NCBI RefSeq assembly: GCF_964026585.1
Contig: NZ_OZ032160.1
Coordinates: forward strand, 124,001 to 188,000
Reading direction: 5' to 3'
DNA length: 64,000 bases
Source: Candidatus Endowatersipora endosymbiont of Watersipora subatra
Lineage (GTDB): Bacteria; Pseudomonadota; Alphaproteobacteria; Rhizobiales; Rhizobiaceae
Numbering within the stretch: position 1 is the first letter of the stretch; each line of letters opens with the position of its first letter. Below, in pieces: positions 1 to 9,856 of this stretch. The notes beneath the pieces were generated by a model. That model had not been told where the DNA came from. It saw only the letters and a program-made list of their open reading frames with translations, and did not search any database. The position numbers were made by a program, and so were the translations under genes.

Positions 1-1
1 C

Positions 2-2965
2 AAAGCCTCATGGGGTGGTGGAGGCCGTGGTATGCGGATTATTCGGTCTGAGAATGATTTGGAACGAGAGTCCCTTGAAGCCCGCCGAGAAGCACAGGCT
101 GCTTTTAACAAAGACGAAATTTATCTAGAGAAACTAGTTGAAGATGCACGCCATGTAGAAGTTCAGATATTGGGTGACACAGAAGGTAATGCGGTTCACC
201 TGTTTGAACGAGACTGTTCGGTACAACGTCGTAATCAAAAGGTAGTCGAACGTGCACCCGCTCCCTACCTTGATGAAACACAGCGCAGAGAACTTTGTGA
301 GTATGCACTGAAGATTGCCAAAGCAACGAATTATATAGGAGCAGGTACGGTTGAATTCCTGATGGATATCAACACGAGAAGCTTTTACTTCATCGAAGTC
401 AATCCTCGTGTCCAGGTCGAACATACGGTAACAGAAGAAGTGACAGGAATAGATATTATAAAAGCACAAATTCATCTTGTCGCTGGCTATGCAATCGGAA
501 GTCAAGAATCGGGAATACCGAAGCAGTGTAACGTTCGATTGAACGGTCATGCTCTGCAATGTCGTATCACAACAGAAGATCCTGAACGAAACTTTATTCC
601 TGACTATGGACGAATTACAGCCTATCGTGGTGCTACTGGTTTCGGTGTCCGTCTTGATGGTGGCACAGCGTACTCAGGAGCGGTTATTACTCGCTTTTAT
701 GATCCTTTGCTAGAAAAAGTCACAGCATGGGCCCCAACACCTCAAGAAGCCATAAAACGTATGGATCGCGCTCTGCGAGAATTTCGTATTCGAGGGGTAT
801 CTACTAATCTAACTTTCCTTGAAAATATTATCACACATCCAAAATTCAACGATGGAACTTATACAACAAAATTCATTGATACAACGTCAGAATTATTTGA
901 AAAAGTGAAGCGACGGGATCGTGCAACTAGATTACTGAACTATATCGCTGATGTCTCAATTAATGGGCATCCTGAAACCCGTAATCGTCAAAAACCAGAA
1001 TTAGGAGTTACATCACCCGATGCTCCCTGGTTTGAAAGAAATATCCAAGATGGAACTCGAAACCGTCTGGATGCTCATGGACCTAAAGAATTTTCTAAAT
1101 GGATGCGGAATTGTGATCAGGTTCTGATTAGTGATACCACCATGCGAGATGCCCACCAGTCACTATTAGCTACACGTATGCGGACCTATGACATTATTCC
1201 TGTCGCAGCTTCTTATGCTAAAAGTCTTCCGCAATTACTATCATTGGAATGTTGGGGGGGGGCAACTTTTGATGTTGCGATGCGCTTTATGAACGAAGAC
1301 CCTTGGGAGCGTTTGATGCTTATTCGTGAACAAGTCCCCAATATTTTACTACAGGCACTTGTTAGAGGTTCTAATGGTGTTGGTTATACTGGATATCCAG
1401 ATAATATTGTAAGTCATTTTATTTCTGAAGCAGCAAAAAATGGTATTGATCTGTTTCGGGTCTTCGACTGTCTGAACTGGGTTGAAAACATGCGGGTATC
1501 TATAGACTCTATTTTAGAGAGCGGTAAACTCTGTGAAGCAGCAATTTGTTATACTGGTGACGTGCTCGATAAAAAACGGCCTCAATACAATTTGGATTAC
1601 TATCTAAAGATGGTGCGCTCTCTTGATCAGGCCGGCGCCCATATTATTTGCATAAAAGATATGGCTGGTTTGATGAAACCCGCAGCTGCACGACAATTGT
1701 TCCCTGCTCTACGCAAGGAAACTGATCTCCCGATTCATTTTCATACCCATGACACGTCAGGTATTTCTGCAGCAACCGTTCTTGCTGCTGTCGAAGCTGG
1801 TGTTGATGCGATTGATGCCGCAATGGATTCATTATCTGGCAATGCATCTCAGCCGTGTTTGGGGTCTATTGTCGAAGCTCTCAAAAATTCGGATCGTGAT
1901 TCTGGTCTTGATGGTGATGCTATTCGAAAAATTTCACTCTACTGGGAATCTGTCCGTGCTCAATATTTAGCCTTTGAAAGCAATGTAAGATCACCAGCTT
2001 CAGACGTTTATGTTCATGAAATGCCAGGAGGTCAGTATACTAACTTAAAAGAACAGGCCCGTTCATTAAATCTCGGCACCCGCTGGAATGAAATTGCCAA
2101 GACCTATGCTGAGGTCAATGATATGTTCGGTGATATTGTAAAAGTCACTCCCTCTTCGAAAGTTGTTGGCGACATGGCTTTGATGATGGTTAGTCAAGAG
2201 TTGACACGTCCTGATGTTGAGGAGCCTAAGAAAGACATTGACTTTCCTGATTCTGTGTTATCCTTGATGCGAGGGAATCTAGGTATTCCTCCAAATGGAT
2301 GGCCTAAACTTCTCCAAAAAAAGGTCTTAAAAGGGGAACAACCTCTTATGGAGAGACCTGGTGCTTCGATGCCACTAGCAAATCTCAGTTCATTACGCAA
2401 AGAGGCAGAAGAGGTGGTACAGAGACAGATAAGCGATACAGAATTTGTTTCTTATTTGATGTATCCAAAAGTATTTACCGATTATGCTTATGCTCGGCGG
2501 GAATATGGTCCCACATCTACATTGCCTACGCTTATCTATTTTTATGGGATGCAACCAGGCGATGAGATAACTATTGAAATAGAAAAGGGCAAGCTACTTG
2601 TTGTCCATTGTCTTGCCTATGGTGAGATTGATAAACAGGGGATGGTTACTGTATTTTTTGAACTCAATGGTCAGCCGAGACGTGCTCGTGTTCCTGATCG
2701 AGTGCGTAGAAAAAATGCCGAACCGGTCCGTCCTAAAGCTGATCTTGATAATCCTAGCCACATCAGTTCCCCTATCCCGGGTGTGATTTCGATGATCATG
2801 GTAGAAGCTGGGCAGTACATATCAGCAGGTGATGTTCTATTGTCAATTGAAGCAATGAAAATGGAAACTGTATTGCATGCCGAAAAAGATGGAAAAGTAG
2901 CCGAAGTCCTTGTCCGACGTGGAGATCAAGTTGATGCTAAAGATTTATTGATCCGCTTCGAATAG
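2..2965 (+). CDS. pyc: Pyruvate carboxylase, 3' part (5' end outside window)
   Basis: Biotin enzyme that carboxylates pyruvate to oxaloacetate, feeding the TCA cycle. The reading frame is open to the first base and begins inside the glycine-rich ATP loop of the biotin carboxylase domain (KASWGGGGRGM), so roughly the first 160 residues lie upstream. An ATG at 32 falls within this loop and is not the start. Then follow the biotin carboxylase active-site stretch (EVNPRVQVEHTVTE), the carboxyltransferase barrel (DTTMRDAHQSLLATRMRT) and a C-terminal biotinyl domain with EAMKMET about 35 residues from the end; the lysine is the biotin site. The single-chain biotin carboxylase, carboxyltransferase and biotinyl order separates it from acetyl-CoA or propionyl-CoA carboxylase subunits. 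A nine-G run lies at about 1254-1262 with the frame intact. Confidence 0.95.
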   Translation, partial: KASWGGGGRGMRIIRSENDLERESLEARREAQAAFNKDEIYLEKLVEDARHVEVQILGDTEGNAVHLFERDCSVQRRNQKVVERAPAPYLDETQRRELCEYALKIAKATNYIGAGTVEFLMDINTRSFYFIEVNPRVQVEHTVTEEVTGIDIIKAQIHLVAGYAIGSQESGIPKQCNVRLNGHALQCRITTEDPERNFIPDYGRITAYRGATGFGVRLDGGTAYSGAVITRFYDPLLEKVTAWAPTPQEAIKRMDRALREFRIRGVSTNLTFLENIITHPKFNDGTYTTKFIDTTSELFEKVKRRDRATRLLNYIADVSINGHPETRNRQKPELGVTSPDAPWFERNIQDGTRNRLDAHGPKEFSKWMRNCDQVLISDTTMRDAHQSLLATRMRTYDIIPVAASYAKSLPQLLSLECWGGATFDVAMRFMNEDPWERLMLIREQVPNILLQALVRGSNGVGYTGYPDNIVSHFISEAAKNGIDLFRVFDCLNWVENMRVSIDSILESGKLCEAAICYTGDVLDKKRPQYNLDYYLKMVRSLDQAGAHIICIKDMAGLMKPAAARQLFPALRKETDLPIHFHTHDTSGISAATVLAAVEAGVDAIDAAMDSLSGNASQPCLGSIVEALKNSDRDSGLDGDAIRKISLYWESVRAQYLAFESNVRSPASDVYVHEMPGGQYTNLKEQARSLNLGTRWNEIAKTYAEVNDMFGDIVKVTPSSKVVGDMALMMVSQELTRPDVEEPKKDIDFPDSVLSLMRGNLGIPPNGWPKLLQKKVLKGEQPLMERPGASMPLANLSSLRKEAEEVVQRQISDTEFVSYLMYPKVFTDYAYARREYGPTSTLPTLIYFYGMQPGDEITIEIEKGKLLVVHCLAYGEIDKQGMVTVFFELNGQPRRARVPDRVRRKNAEPVRPKADLDNPSHISSPIPGVISMIMVEAGQYISAGDVLLSIEAMKMETVLHAEKDGKVAEVLVRRGDQVDAKDLLIRFE

Positions 2966-3039
2966 ATCCAACTAGGATACGTTCTCATTGATATGCTGAT
3001 CAACACCTTTAAAGGTTGTTAAGAAAGGTTATAATAATA

Positions 3040-4389
3040 GTGATTATATCTGTCATTGGAACAGGACATGTTGGTCTTGTAACCGGAGCCGGATTTTCTG
3101 AAATGGGCCATACGGTTATTTGCATTGATCAAAATCAGGATAAGATAACGTCGATTATTGATGGAAGCATTCCTATTTATGAGCCAAGTCTTGATGAGAT
3201 CGTTTCAAGAAACAAAAGCTCTGGAAGACTCCATTTTACAACAGATTTGGCCGAAGGCATTTGTTTATCTGATGTTATTTTTATTGCTGTTGACACCCCT
3301 CAGTTATCTCATGGACAGTCTGATCTCTCACAGCTTGAGTCTGTGACTCATCAGGTCGCTAAAGCTTCTAATAACAAGAAGACTATTGTTATCAAGTCAA
3401 CCGTTCCTGTATCGACTTGCCGACGGATTGACCGCATACTTAGAAAATATGGGAATGGTACTGTATTTAATGTTGTGTCAAATCCTGAGTTTTTGCGTGA
3501 GGGGAAGGCTGTATACGATTTCATGAATCCTGATCGTATTGTTTTAGGCACTCGATCTGATGATAAAGATGCAAAACGAACCATGATGAAAATTTATGAA
3601 CCTTTTGAAAAAGACCATGTTGAGATCATTTACACGACCTTAGAAACTTCTGAATTAATTAAATACTCAGCTAATGCATTTCTTGCTACTAAAGTTGCAT
3701 TCATCAATGAAATGGCAAATTTATGTGATGCAGTGGGAGCTAATATCACGGAACTGGCACGAGGGATTGGATTAGATAATCGCATAGGTTCATCTTTCTT
3801 AAAACCAGGACCGGGCTATGGTGGTTCTTGTTTTCCTAAAGATACACTGTCCTTAACGGTTCAAGCTCAGGAAGCTAACTGTCCGGTTAGGATTATCGAG
3901 TCTGTTATTAATTCAAATTCTTCTCACATACGGCGTCTTGGAAGACGTGTTTCTGACTTCTGTGCGGAGTGCTGGAATATTGACTGCAAATCTTCTCTTT
4001 TAGGTAAGAAAATTGCAGTACTCGGTCTATCTTTTAAAGCAAATACAGATGATATTCGCTCTGCAGCTAGTACAGTCATCATACCTTTTTTGATCAAACA
4101 GGGAGCTAAAGTAATGGGCTTTGATCCAGTGTTAAGCGCAACTGAAAAATTTACTGATCAATTTCAGGATACCATTCCAACCTTCGAAGCAAAAACGGAT
4201 CTCGATACTGTTTTATGGGGTGCCGATGTAGTTCTAGTGCTCACCGAATGGGAAGAGATCGCGAAAATAGATTGGTTAAAGAAACGCTCAATTCTTAATT
4301 CACCTATAGTCGTTGATTTCAGAAATCTATTTAATCCTGATTTAATGAGAAAATATGGATATCATTATGCATCGCTCGGGAGACCCTGA
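3040..4389 (+). CDS. ugd: UDP-glucose 6-dehydrogenase
   Basis: Oxidises UDP-glucose to UDP-glucuronate with NAD+, supplying surface polysaccharide precursors in the cytoplasm. The N-terminal Rossmann motif GTGHVG is at residues 7-12 and the catalytic cysteine (Cys264) sits in GYGGSCFPKD; a C-terminal NAD/UDP-binding domain follows. About 449 residues, normal for the family. I place the start at GTG 3040, giving MIISVIGTG as in homologues, with GAAAGG upstream at 3023-3028; the frame also opens at TTG 3016, which would add eight residues not seen in relatives. A GDP-mannose dehydrogenase is the main alternative. It stands alone, with no other sugar-nucleotide genes beside it. Confidence 0.9.
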   Translation: MIISVIGTGHVGLVTGAGFSEMGHTVICIDQNQDKITSIIDGSIPIYEPSLDEIVSRNKSSGRLHFTTDLAEGICLSDVIFIAVDTPQLSHGQSDLSQLESVTHQVAKASNNKKTIVIKSTVPVSTCRRIDRILRKYGNGTVFNVVSNPEFLREGKAVYDFMNPDRIVLGTRSDDKDAKRTMMKIYEPFEKDHVEIIYTTLETSELIKYSANAFLATKVAFINEMANLCDAVGANITELARGIGLDNRIGSSFLKPGPGYGGSCFPKDTLSLTVQAQEANCPVRIIESVINSNSSHIRRLGRRVSDFCAECWNIDCKSSLLGKKIAVLGLSFKANTDDIRSAASTVIIPFLIKQGAKVMGFDPVLSATEKFTDQFQDTIPTFEAKTDLDTVLWGADVVLVLTEWEEIAKIDWLKKRSILNSPIVVDFRNLFNPDLMRKYGYHYASLGRP

Positions 4390-4459
4390 TCCAGTAATCT
4401 CTAGGAATATTTTCTGTTTGCTAGATCTTCTGGAATATGGATCTCTATCCGTTCTATTT

Positions 4460-5302
4460 TTAGAAAAATCGAGAGCGATTCTTAGTAATATAAAGGGCAA
4501 GAGCTGCTGAATTGGAGACATTCAGTGATTTTATAGAACCTGGCATTTCAATTTTAGCTATTTCTGTACAGATATCCCGTATTTTTTTACGTAATCCTCG
4601 GCCTTCTGATCCTATGATTAAAACCATGGGTTGGGCCTGGTTCGACTTTGCAATTGTTTCCATTAAATTGTCTCCATCGCTATCCAACCCCACGCTTTTA
4701 AAGCCCATTTCATTCAGTTCGATCAGAGCCTTAACGAGATTATTGACCTTGATAATCTGCATAAGATCGAGAGCACCAGAGGCCGATTTTGCCATCACAG
4801 CAGTCTCAACGGTTGAATAGTGACATGTTGTTAGTACATAATCCACATTAAAAGCAACGGCTGATCGAAGAATCGCACCAAAATTATGAGGATCAGTAAT
4901 CTGATCCAAAGCTAGAATCAAATCGGAATCAGCAATTTGGAAAAGATTTGCAGACCCTAACGGTTCAAGAGGGTTGCAGGTGAGGACCACCCCTTGATGG
5001 ACCTTATCGTCACCAACCAATGCATCAATCTGTGCAGGTTTAACAAGTTTAGTTTTTATAGAAAATGATTCCAAATCTACTTGAAGGCGATTACGTGCAT
5101 TGACAGTTATCAAGAGACTCGACTTTTTCCGTTTTGGATTTTGAAGAGCTGCCCGTACAGCATGAAGACCATAAATATAAAGATTATCTAGTGACTTACC
5201 TGATAATCTAAAAGATGATTTTCTTTGTCTTGATTGGCCTCTCCTTCCACACATTTTAGCTGAATGATGAGTTAATTTGAAGCGTGAATGGTTCATTATC
5301 AA
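4460..5302 (-). CDS. rlmB: 23S rRNA (guanosine-2'-O-)-methyltransferase, RlmB/TrmH family
   Basis: SPOUT-fold methyltransferase, expected to methylate G2251 of 23S rRNA using S-adenosylmethionine. A basic N-terminal tail (to about residue 40) precedes the substrate-binding domain (YGLHAVRAALQNP). The three SpoU motifs follow in order: LDQITDPHNFGAILRSA, GSEGRGLRK and IEMPGSIKSLNVSNSAALALY, with the conserved asparagine and arginine of motif 1 present. Length 280 is typical. It lies 107 bp downstream of lepA on the same strand. The assignment to RlmB rather than another TrmH paralogue rests on the N-terminal substrate domain. Confidence 0.88.
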   Translation of the reverse strand: MIMNHSRFKLTHHSAKMCGRRGQSRQRKSSFRLSGKSLDNLYIYGLHAVRAALQNPKRKKSSLLITVNARNRLQVDLESFSIKTKLVKPAQIDALVGDDKVHQGVVLTCNPLEPLGSANLFQIADSDLILALDQITDPHNFGAILRSAVAFNVDYVLTTCHYSTVETAVMAKSASGALDLMQIIKVNNLVKALIELNEMGFKSVGLDSDGDNLMETIAKSNQAQPMVLIIGSEGRGLRKKIRDICTEIAKIEMPGSIKSLNVSNSAALALYITKNRSRFF

Positions 5303-5409
5303 ACGATAGCATGGTTAGATTTTACAGACCATAACAAATTGAAGAGACTCTCTTCTCATGGATTCGGGATTGACAAGAAAATTGGAGCTTTAGCTCTAAT
5401 CTGAAATTA

Positions 5410-7212
5410 CTAATTTATCTTGAGCGATTCCATAAAAGCAGATTGAGGAATTTGAACGTTACCGAATTGACGCATTCTTTTTTTACCAGCTTTCTGTTTT
5501 TCAAGTAGCTTACGTTTTCTGCTTTTGTCGCCTCCATAACACTTCGCTGTGACATCTTTTCGAACAGCTGAAATCGTCTCACGTGCAAGAATATGACTAC
5601 CAATTGCAGCCTGAATCGAAATCTTAAATAGATGCTTCGGAATGAGTTCTTTAAGTTTTTCACACATAAACCGACCACGGACTAGTGCAGCGGAGCGATG
5701 AACCAGAATGGACAAAGCGTCAACTGGTTTACTATTAACCATGATAGAGAGTTTAACAAGGTCAGCATTGCGATATTCATTGATATTGTAATTAAAAGAG
5801 GCATACCCCCGCGAGAGACTTTTTAATCGATTATAAAAATTAAATACTATCTCACTAAGAGGTAACTCATAAGATAGCATAGCTCGTAACCCTACATAAG
5901 TAAAATGAGTCTGAATTCCCCGACAATCTTGACATAATTCTAAAATTGGCCCCAGATATTTATCTGGTGTCAAAACAGTTGCCTGAATCCATGGCTCATG
6001 AATCTCTTCAATTTTCATCAAATCGGGCATATCAGATGGATTGTACAAGCTCAAATCTCTACCATCACGCATTTTAAGACGGTAAACAACACTGGGTGCG
6101 GTTGCAATGAGATCAAGATTGAATTCACGTTCCAAACGCTCCTGAATAATCTCTAAATGCAAAAGACCTAGAAACCCACAGCGGAAGCCAAATCCAAGGG
6201 CCGTGGAACTCTCCACTTCAAAGGAAAAGCTCGCATCATTAAGCTGCAATTTACCAACAGCAGAACGAAAATCCTCGAAGTCGTCTCCATCAACAGGAAA
6301 CAAACCACAAAATACAACCGGTTGGGCTGGTTTAAACCCAGGCAAGGCCTCTGTGGTTGGACGTCTATCCTCAGTGATCGTATCACCAATACGGGTATTG
6401 GCCACTTCTTTGATTGAAGCGGTCATAAACCCGATCTCGCCTGGTCCTAAAACTTCAACCTCTTTCAGCTTAGGTAACATAACACCGATCCGGTCGACTG
6501 TGTATTTAACTTTTGTACTCATCATCCAAATACTCTGGCCTTTACGGAGCTCACCCTCAATAACACGAACTAGGACGACAACACCTAGATAAGAATCGTA
6601 CCAGCTATCAACCAACAAGGCTTTTAAAGGTTGATGATCCTGAACGAGAGACGGTGATGGTAATCGCTCAATAATTGATTCCATCACTTTTTCTATACCA
6701 AAACCGGTTTTAGCAGAAATTTCTACTGCTTTGCTGGCATCAAGACCAATAATTTCTTCAATCTGTCGCTTGACACGTTCTGGTTCGGCAGCAGGTAGAT
6801 CAATTTTATTAAGAACAATGATAATCTCATGATGATTTTCAATCGCCTGATAAACATTTGCTAAAGTTTGTGCCTCTACACCCTGACTAGCGTCAACTAC
6901 TAACAAAGAGCCTTCGCAGGCTGATAGTGACCGTGAAACTTCGTAAGAAAAATCAACGTGGCCGGGGGTATCAATCAAATTTAAAATATAGTTTTTACCG
7001 GCGGTTGTCTTATAGTGCAAACGCGCTGTTTGAGCTTTAATGGTAATGCCTCTTTCTTTTTCGATGTCCATACTATCAAGGACTTGCTCACACATTTCAT
7101 ATCCATCTAAACCGCCACAATACTGGATGAGTCGATCTGCAAGTGTTGATTTACCATGATCAATATGGGCGATAATAGAAAAATTTCGTATGCAAGAAAG
7201 TAGCGTAGACAT
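5410..7212 (-). CDS. lepA: Elongation factor 4 (LepA) GTPase
   Basis: Ribosome-bound translational GTPase implicated in back-translocation or initiation quality control. The G1 motif ([10 protein letters not shown]) is near residue 15, followed by [12 protein letters not shown] (G3) and NKIDLP (G4). Domains II and III and the LepA-specific C-terminal domain are present ([15 protein letters not shown], then the basic end [20 protein letters not shown]). The 600-residue length matches the family, and the C-terminal domain separates it from EF-G and BipA. The ATG start gives the usual short leader ahead of [13 protein letters not shown]. Confidence 0.97.
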   Translation of the reverse strand: MSTLLSCIRNFSIIAHIDHGKSTLADRLIQYCGGLDGYEMCEQVLDSMDIEKERGITIKAQTARLHYKTTAGKNYILNLIDTPGHVDFSYEVSRSLSACEGSLLVVDASQGVEAQTLANVYQAIENHHEIIIVLNKIDLPAAEPERVKRQIEEIIGLDASKAVEISAKTGFGIEKVMESIIERLPSPSLVQDHQPLKALLVDSWYDSYLGVVVLVRVIEGELRKGQSIWMMSTKVKYTVDRIGVMLPKLKEVEVLGPGEIGFMTASIKEVANTRIGDTITEDRRPTTEALPGFKPAQPVVFCGLFPVDGDDFEDFRSAVGKLQLNDASFSFEVESSTALGFGFRCGFLGLLHLEIIQERLEREFNLDLIATAPSVVYRLKMRDGRDLSLYNPSDMPDLMKIEEIHEPWIQATVLTPDKYLGPILELCQDCRGIQTHFTYVGLRAMLSYELPLSEIVFNFYNRLKSLSRGYASFNYNINEYRNADLVKLSIMVNSKPVDALSILVHRSAALVRGRFMCEKLKELIPKHLFKISIQAAIGSHILARETISAVRKDVTAKCYGGDKSRKRKLLEKQKAGKKRMRQFGNVQIPQSAFMESLKIN

Positions 7213-7859
7213 ATAGGATCTTCTCTTTAGTCAGTTTTTTTTGAACTATTGGGTCACTTTCATAAAGGAATTTCTATTGATCTCTGCCGCGCAAAGACAT
7301 AGACTGTGGTATTTGTTAATACAATCCTGATTATTCTTGTAACCGTCTCTCTTTAAGTTGTATTGAGCATTTTTGATAATAGCTATTTCTTTTCAGGAGA
7401 ATTCTGAATCAGGACTTAGTGCATCGTTACATTCATGATGTCGATTGGATTTGGGGGATATAGTTCTTTTGTTTTGAACCCTTCTTTTTTCTACATTTTA
7501 CATAAGATACAAAAACGGATAGAACTTTCTGACATGCATGGAGTCACGAATCTTAAGAAACTTCCTATCTATCCACAAGATAATTAGCTATCTTAGCCTT
7601 ATAAGAAAAAACATATTTGGCTTTGGTTGATTTGTTCATAATAAAGACAAGTTTATACTAGCCAAGATCACCTAAAATCTCGAGTCCTCATTATAAATAA
7701 ATTGATTCAAAACCGTTAAAGAGTAGTCTTGCTCTGAAATAGAAATCTTATAATCACACTATCTATACAGATCATTGAATAGAAGAGATGTAAAACTGAA
7801 AAATATGATGAGACTTTCACGTCGAAGTATGTGCCTAATGAGGGTCAAAATGAATTCAT
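7213..7859. other. Gene-free spacer between lepA and the fabA promoter
   Basis: About 650 bases separate the divergent lepA and fabA genes upstream of the fab promoter region. I see no open frame with family resemblance on either strand. In many alphaproteobacteria the iron regulator gene irr lies next to fabA, so I looked for an irr-like winged-helix fragment and did not find one. The stretch is AT-rich and looks like eroded DNA. Confidence 0.4.
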
Positions 7860-7909
7860 TTGACCGGCTATCATGTGATCTGTAAATTGACCGTACACAC
7901 GGCCGGTCA
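7860..7909 (+). promoter_or_regulatory. Candidate fabA promoter overlapped by an inverted repeat
   Basis: TTGACC (7860-7865), a 17-base spacer and TAAATT (7883-7888) form a plausible sigma-70 promoter about 80 bases before fabA. The sequence TGACCGGC at 7861-7868 is repeated exactly in inverted orientation at 7902-7909 (GCCGGTCA), and a further TTGACCG lies at 7887-7893. The arms thus bracket the promoter, as an operator might. No regulator is identified. Confidence 0.4.
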
Positions 7910-7968
7910 CTTTGCAGTCTATAAATTTAGGTTGTTGAGATCAAATTTTGAGTTTCAGGGTGGCGTTT

Positions 7969-8475
7969 ATGCATAAGCAAAAGTCCAGTTATTCACATGA
8001 AGAAGTTCTACATTGTAGCCGAGGAGAGATGTTTGGAGCTGGGAATGCTCAGTTACCTCTGCCTCCTATGTTGATGTTTGACCGCATAACAGATATTTCA
8101 GAAACTGGCGGTAAAAATGGCAAGGGTTATATTCGGGCTGATTTTAAGGTACATGATGATCTGTGGTTTTTTCAGTGTCATTTTCAAGGTGATCCAGTAA
8201 TGCCGGGTTGTCTAGGCTTAGACGCTATGTGGCAATTAACCGGTTTTTATCTAGGTTGGCTTGGAGAATGCGGGAAAGGACGAGCTCTTTCAACAGGTGA
8301 GGTAAAATTTACCGGCATGGTAACCCCGAAGATAAAATTGGTGGAATATGGTATTGATTTAAGTCGAGTGATAAGAAGTCGTCTTGTTCTCGGCATCGCC
8401 GATGGGTGGATGAAAGCAGACGGAGAGATTATTTATATTGCAAAGGATTTACGAGTTGCCTTGTTTCAAAAATAG
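7969..8475 (+). CDS. fabA: 3-hydroxydecanoyl-ACP dehydratase/isomerase
   Basis: Dehydrates 3-hydroxyacyl-ACP and isomerises trans-2- to cis-3-decenoyl-ACP, the branch point to unsaturated fatty acids. A single hot-dog domain carries the active-site histidine in [21 protein letters not shown] and the aspartate of the same segment; GEVKFTGMV is also typical. I choose ATG 7969 ([14 protein letters not shown]), eight bases after AGGG, rather than the upstream TTG at 7948; this gives 168 residues, the usual size. It is the first gene of fabA-fabB-fabI, with 90 bp to fabB. Confidence 0.95.
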   Translation: MHKQKSSYSHEEVLHCSRGEMFGAGNAQLPLPPMLMFDRITDISETGGKNGKGYIRADFKVHDDLWFFQCHFQGDPVMPGCLGLDAMWQLTGFYLGWLGECGKGRALSTGEVKFTGMVTPKIKLVEYGIDLSRVIRSRLVLGIADGWMKADGEIIYIAKDLRVALFQK

Positions 8476-8565
8476 TTTCTAGTCGACATTAACTGATAAT
8501 ATGGGATTTAGTGACCTATAATTTAACGAGATATTAGAGAATATTAGCATGCAAAGGATCGAAGA

Positions 8566-9783
8566 ATGAAACGGGTTGTAGTGACCGGAATGGGTATTGT
8601 TTCTTCAATCGGTAATAATTCTCAGGAAGTGCTTAAGTCTTTGCGTGAGGGTAAATCTGGAACGAGCTTTTCCAATGATTTTTTTCAACATGGATTCCGA
8701 TGTCATGTCCATGGTGAACCAGAGATGGATCCATTCCAAATTTTAGACCGTCGTACAGCCCGATTTATGAGCAAAGGGACCGCATGGAATTATATTGCTA
8801 TGCAGCAAGCTATTCAGGGTTCGGGTCTGGAAGAATCTGAAATTATCAATCCTATGACTGGGATCATTATGGGTTCTGGAGGTCCTTCAACAAAAACGAT
8901 TATAGAGGCTGCTCAAAAGACCATTGAAATGGGATCTCCCAAACGGATCGGACCGACTGCTGTTCCTAAAGCTATGAGCTCGACTGCATCAGCTGTTCTA
9001 GCTACTCAGTTTGAGATTAAGGGGGTTAATTATTCAATTTCTTCAGCCTGTGCGACATCTAATCATTGTATAGGTAATGCATTTGAGACGATTCAATTAG
9101 GCAAACAGGATATTATATTTGCTGGGGGATCTGAAGATCTTGACTGGACAATGTCAAACTTATTTGATGCGATGGGAGCGATGTCCTCAAAATATAATGA
9201 AACACCTAATACTGCTTCCCGTGCGTTTGATGTTTCTCGTGATGGGTTTGTTATTGCAGGCGGTGCTGGTGTTTTAGTTCTTGAAGAGCTTCAGCATGCA
9301 AAGGCACGTGGTGCTAAGATCTATGGTGAAGTGATTGGATATGGGTTAACTTCAGATGGGTACGATATGGTCGCTCCTTCTGGAGAAGGAGCGATCCGTT
9401 GCATGAAGATGGCGCTGAAAGATGTTCGTGAAAAGATTGACTATATCAATCCTCATGCGACATCGACTGGACTGGGTGATGAGAGAGAAATAGAGGCTCT
9501 GCGTGCGGTGTTTGGCAATGATTGTCCACCGATCTCTGCCACAAAGTCATTGACGGGGCACTCACTAGGAGCGACAGGTGTTCAAGAAGCTATTTATTCT
9601 CTTTTGATGATACAAAATAGGTTCATCTGTAAAAGTGCGCATATCACTAATTTAGATCCTGAGTTCTCTGACATGCCGATCGTTCGAGAACGCGTTGATA
9701 ATGTAGGAGTCAACACAGTCTTATCAAATTCATTTGGGTTTGGTGGTACTAACGCATCTCTTGTTTTTCAAGCCTATCAGTAG
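8566..9783 (+). CDS. fabB: 3-oxoacyl-ACP synthase I
   Basis: Condensing enzyme that elongates acyl-ACP with malonyl-ACP and is needed after FabA for unsaturated chains. The catalytic triad is readable: Cys162 in SSACATS, His297 in NPHATSTGLGD and His332 in LTGHSLGATG; the C-terminal glycine-rich loop SFGFGGTNAS follows. The 405-residue length fits FabB/KAS I. The ATG follows an AAAGGAT-like site. Placement between fabA and fabI favours FabB over FabF. Confidence 0.95.
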   Translation: MKRVVVTGMGIVSSIGNNSQEVLKSLREGKSGTSFSNDFFQHGFRCHVHGEPEMDPFQILDRRTARFMSKGTAWNYIAMQQAIQGSGLEESEIINPMTGIIMGSGGPSTKTIIEAAQKTIEMGSPKRIGPTAVPKAMSSTASAVLATQFEIKGVNYSISSACATSNHCIGNAFETIQLGKQDIIFAGGSEDLDWTMSNLFDAMGAMSSKYNETPNTASRAFDVSRDGFVIAGGAGVLVLEELQHAKARGAKIYGEVIGYGLTSDGYDMVAPSGEGAIRCMKMALKDVREKIDYINPHATSTGLGDEREIEALRAVFGNDCPPISATKSLTGHSLGATGVQEAIYSLLMIQNRFICKSAHITNLDPEFSDMPIVRERVDNVGVNTVLSNSFGFGGTNASLVFQAYQ

Positions 9784-9794
9784 ATGAAAAGATT

Positions 9795-9815
9795 TACTTG
9801 ATTTTTAATCAAGTA
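9795..9815 (+). other. Perfect hairpin between fabB and fabI
   Basis: Nine-base arms TACTTGATT (9795-9803) and AATCAAGTA (9807-9815) with a TTT loop lie 12 bases after the fabB stop and 42 bases before fabI. No T-run follows on this strand, so a Rho-independent terminator is not well supported. It could be an mRNA stability or processing element within the fab operon. Confidence 0.35.
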
Positions 9816-9856
9816 GTACAAAACAAAACTTACACTTGTAGATGAGATAATGATCT

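Noticed and set aside
134..559. Long minus-strand ORFs inside pyc
   Set aside because: They are antisense shadows of a well-supported enzyme and have no family likeness or ribosome site.
8566..9783. fabB as part of a polyketide cluster
   Set aside because: The neighbours are fabA and fabI, the domain is a single KAS I, and no acyltransferase, ACP or modular synthase is near.
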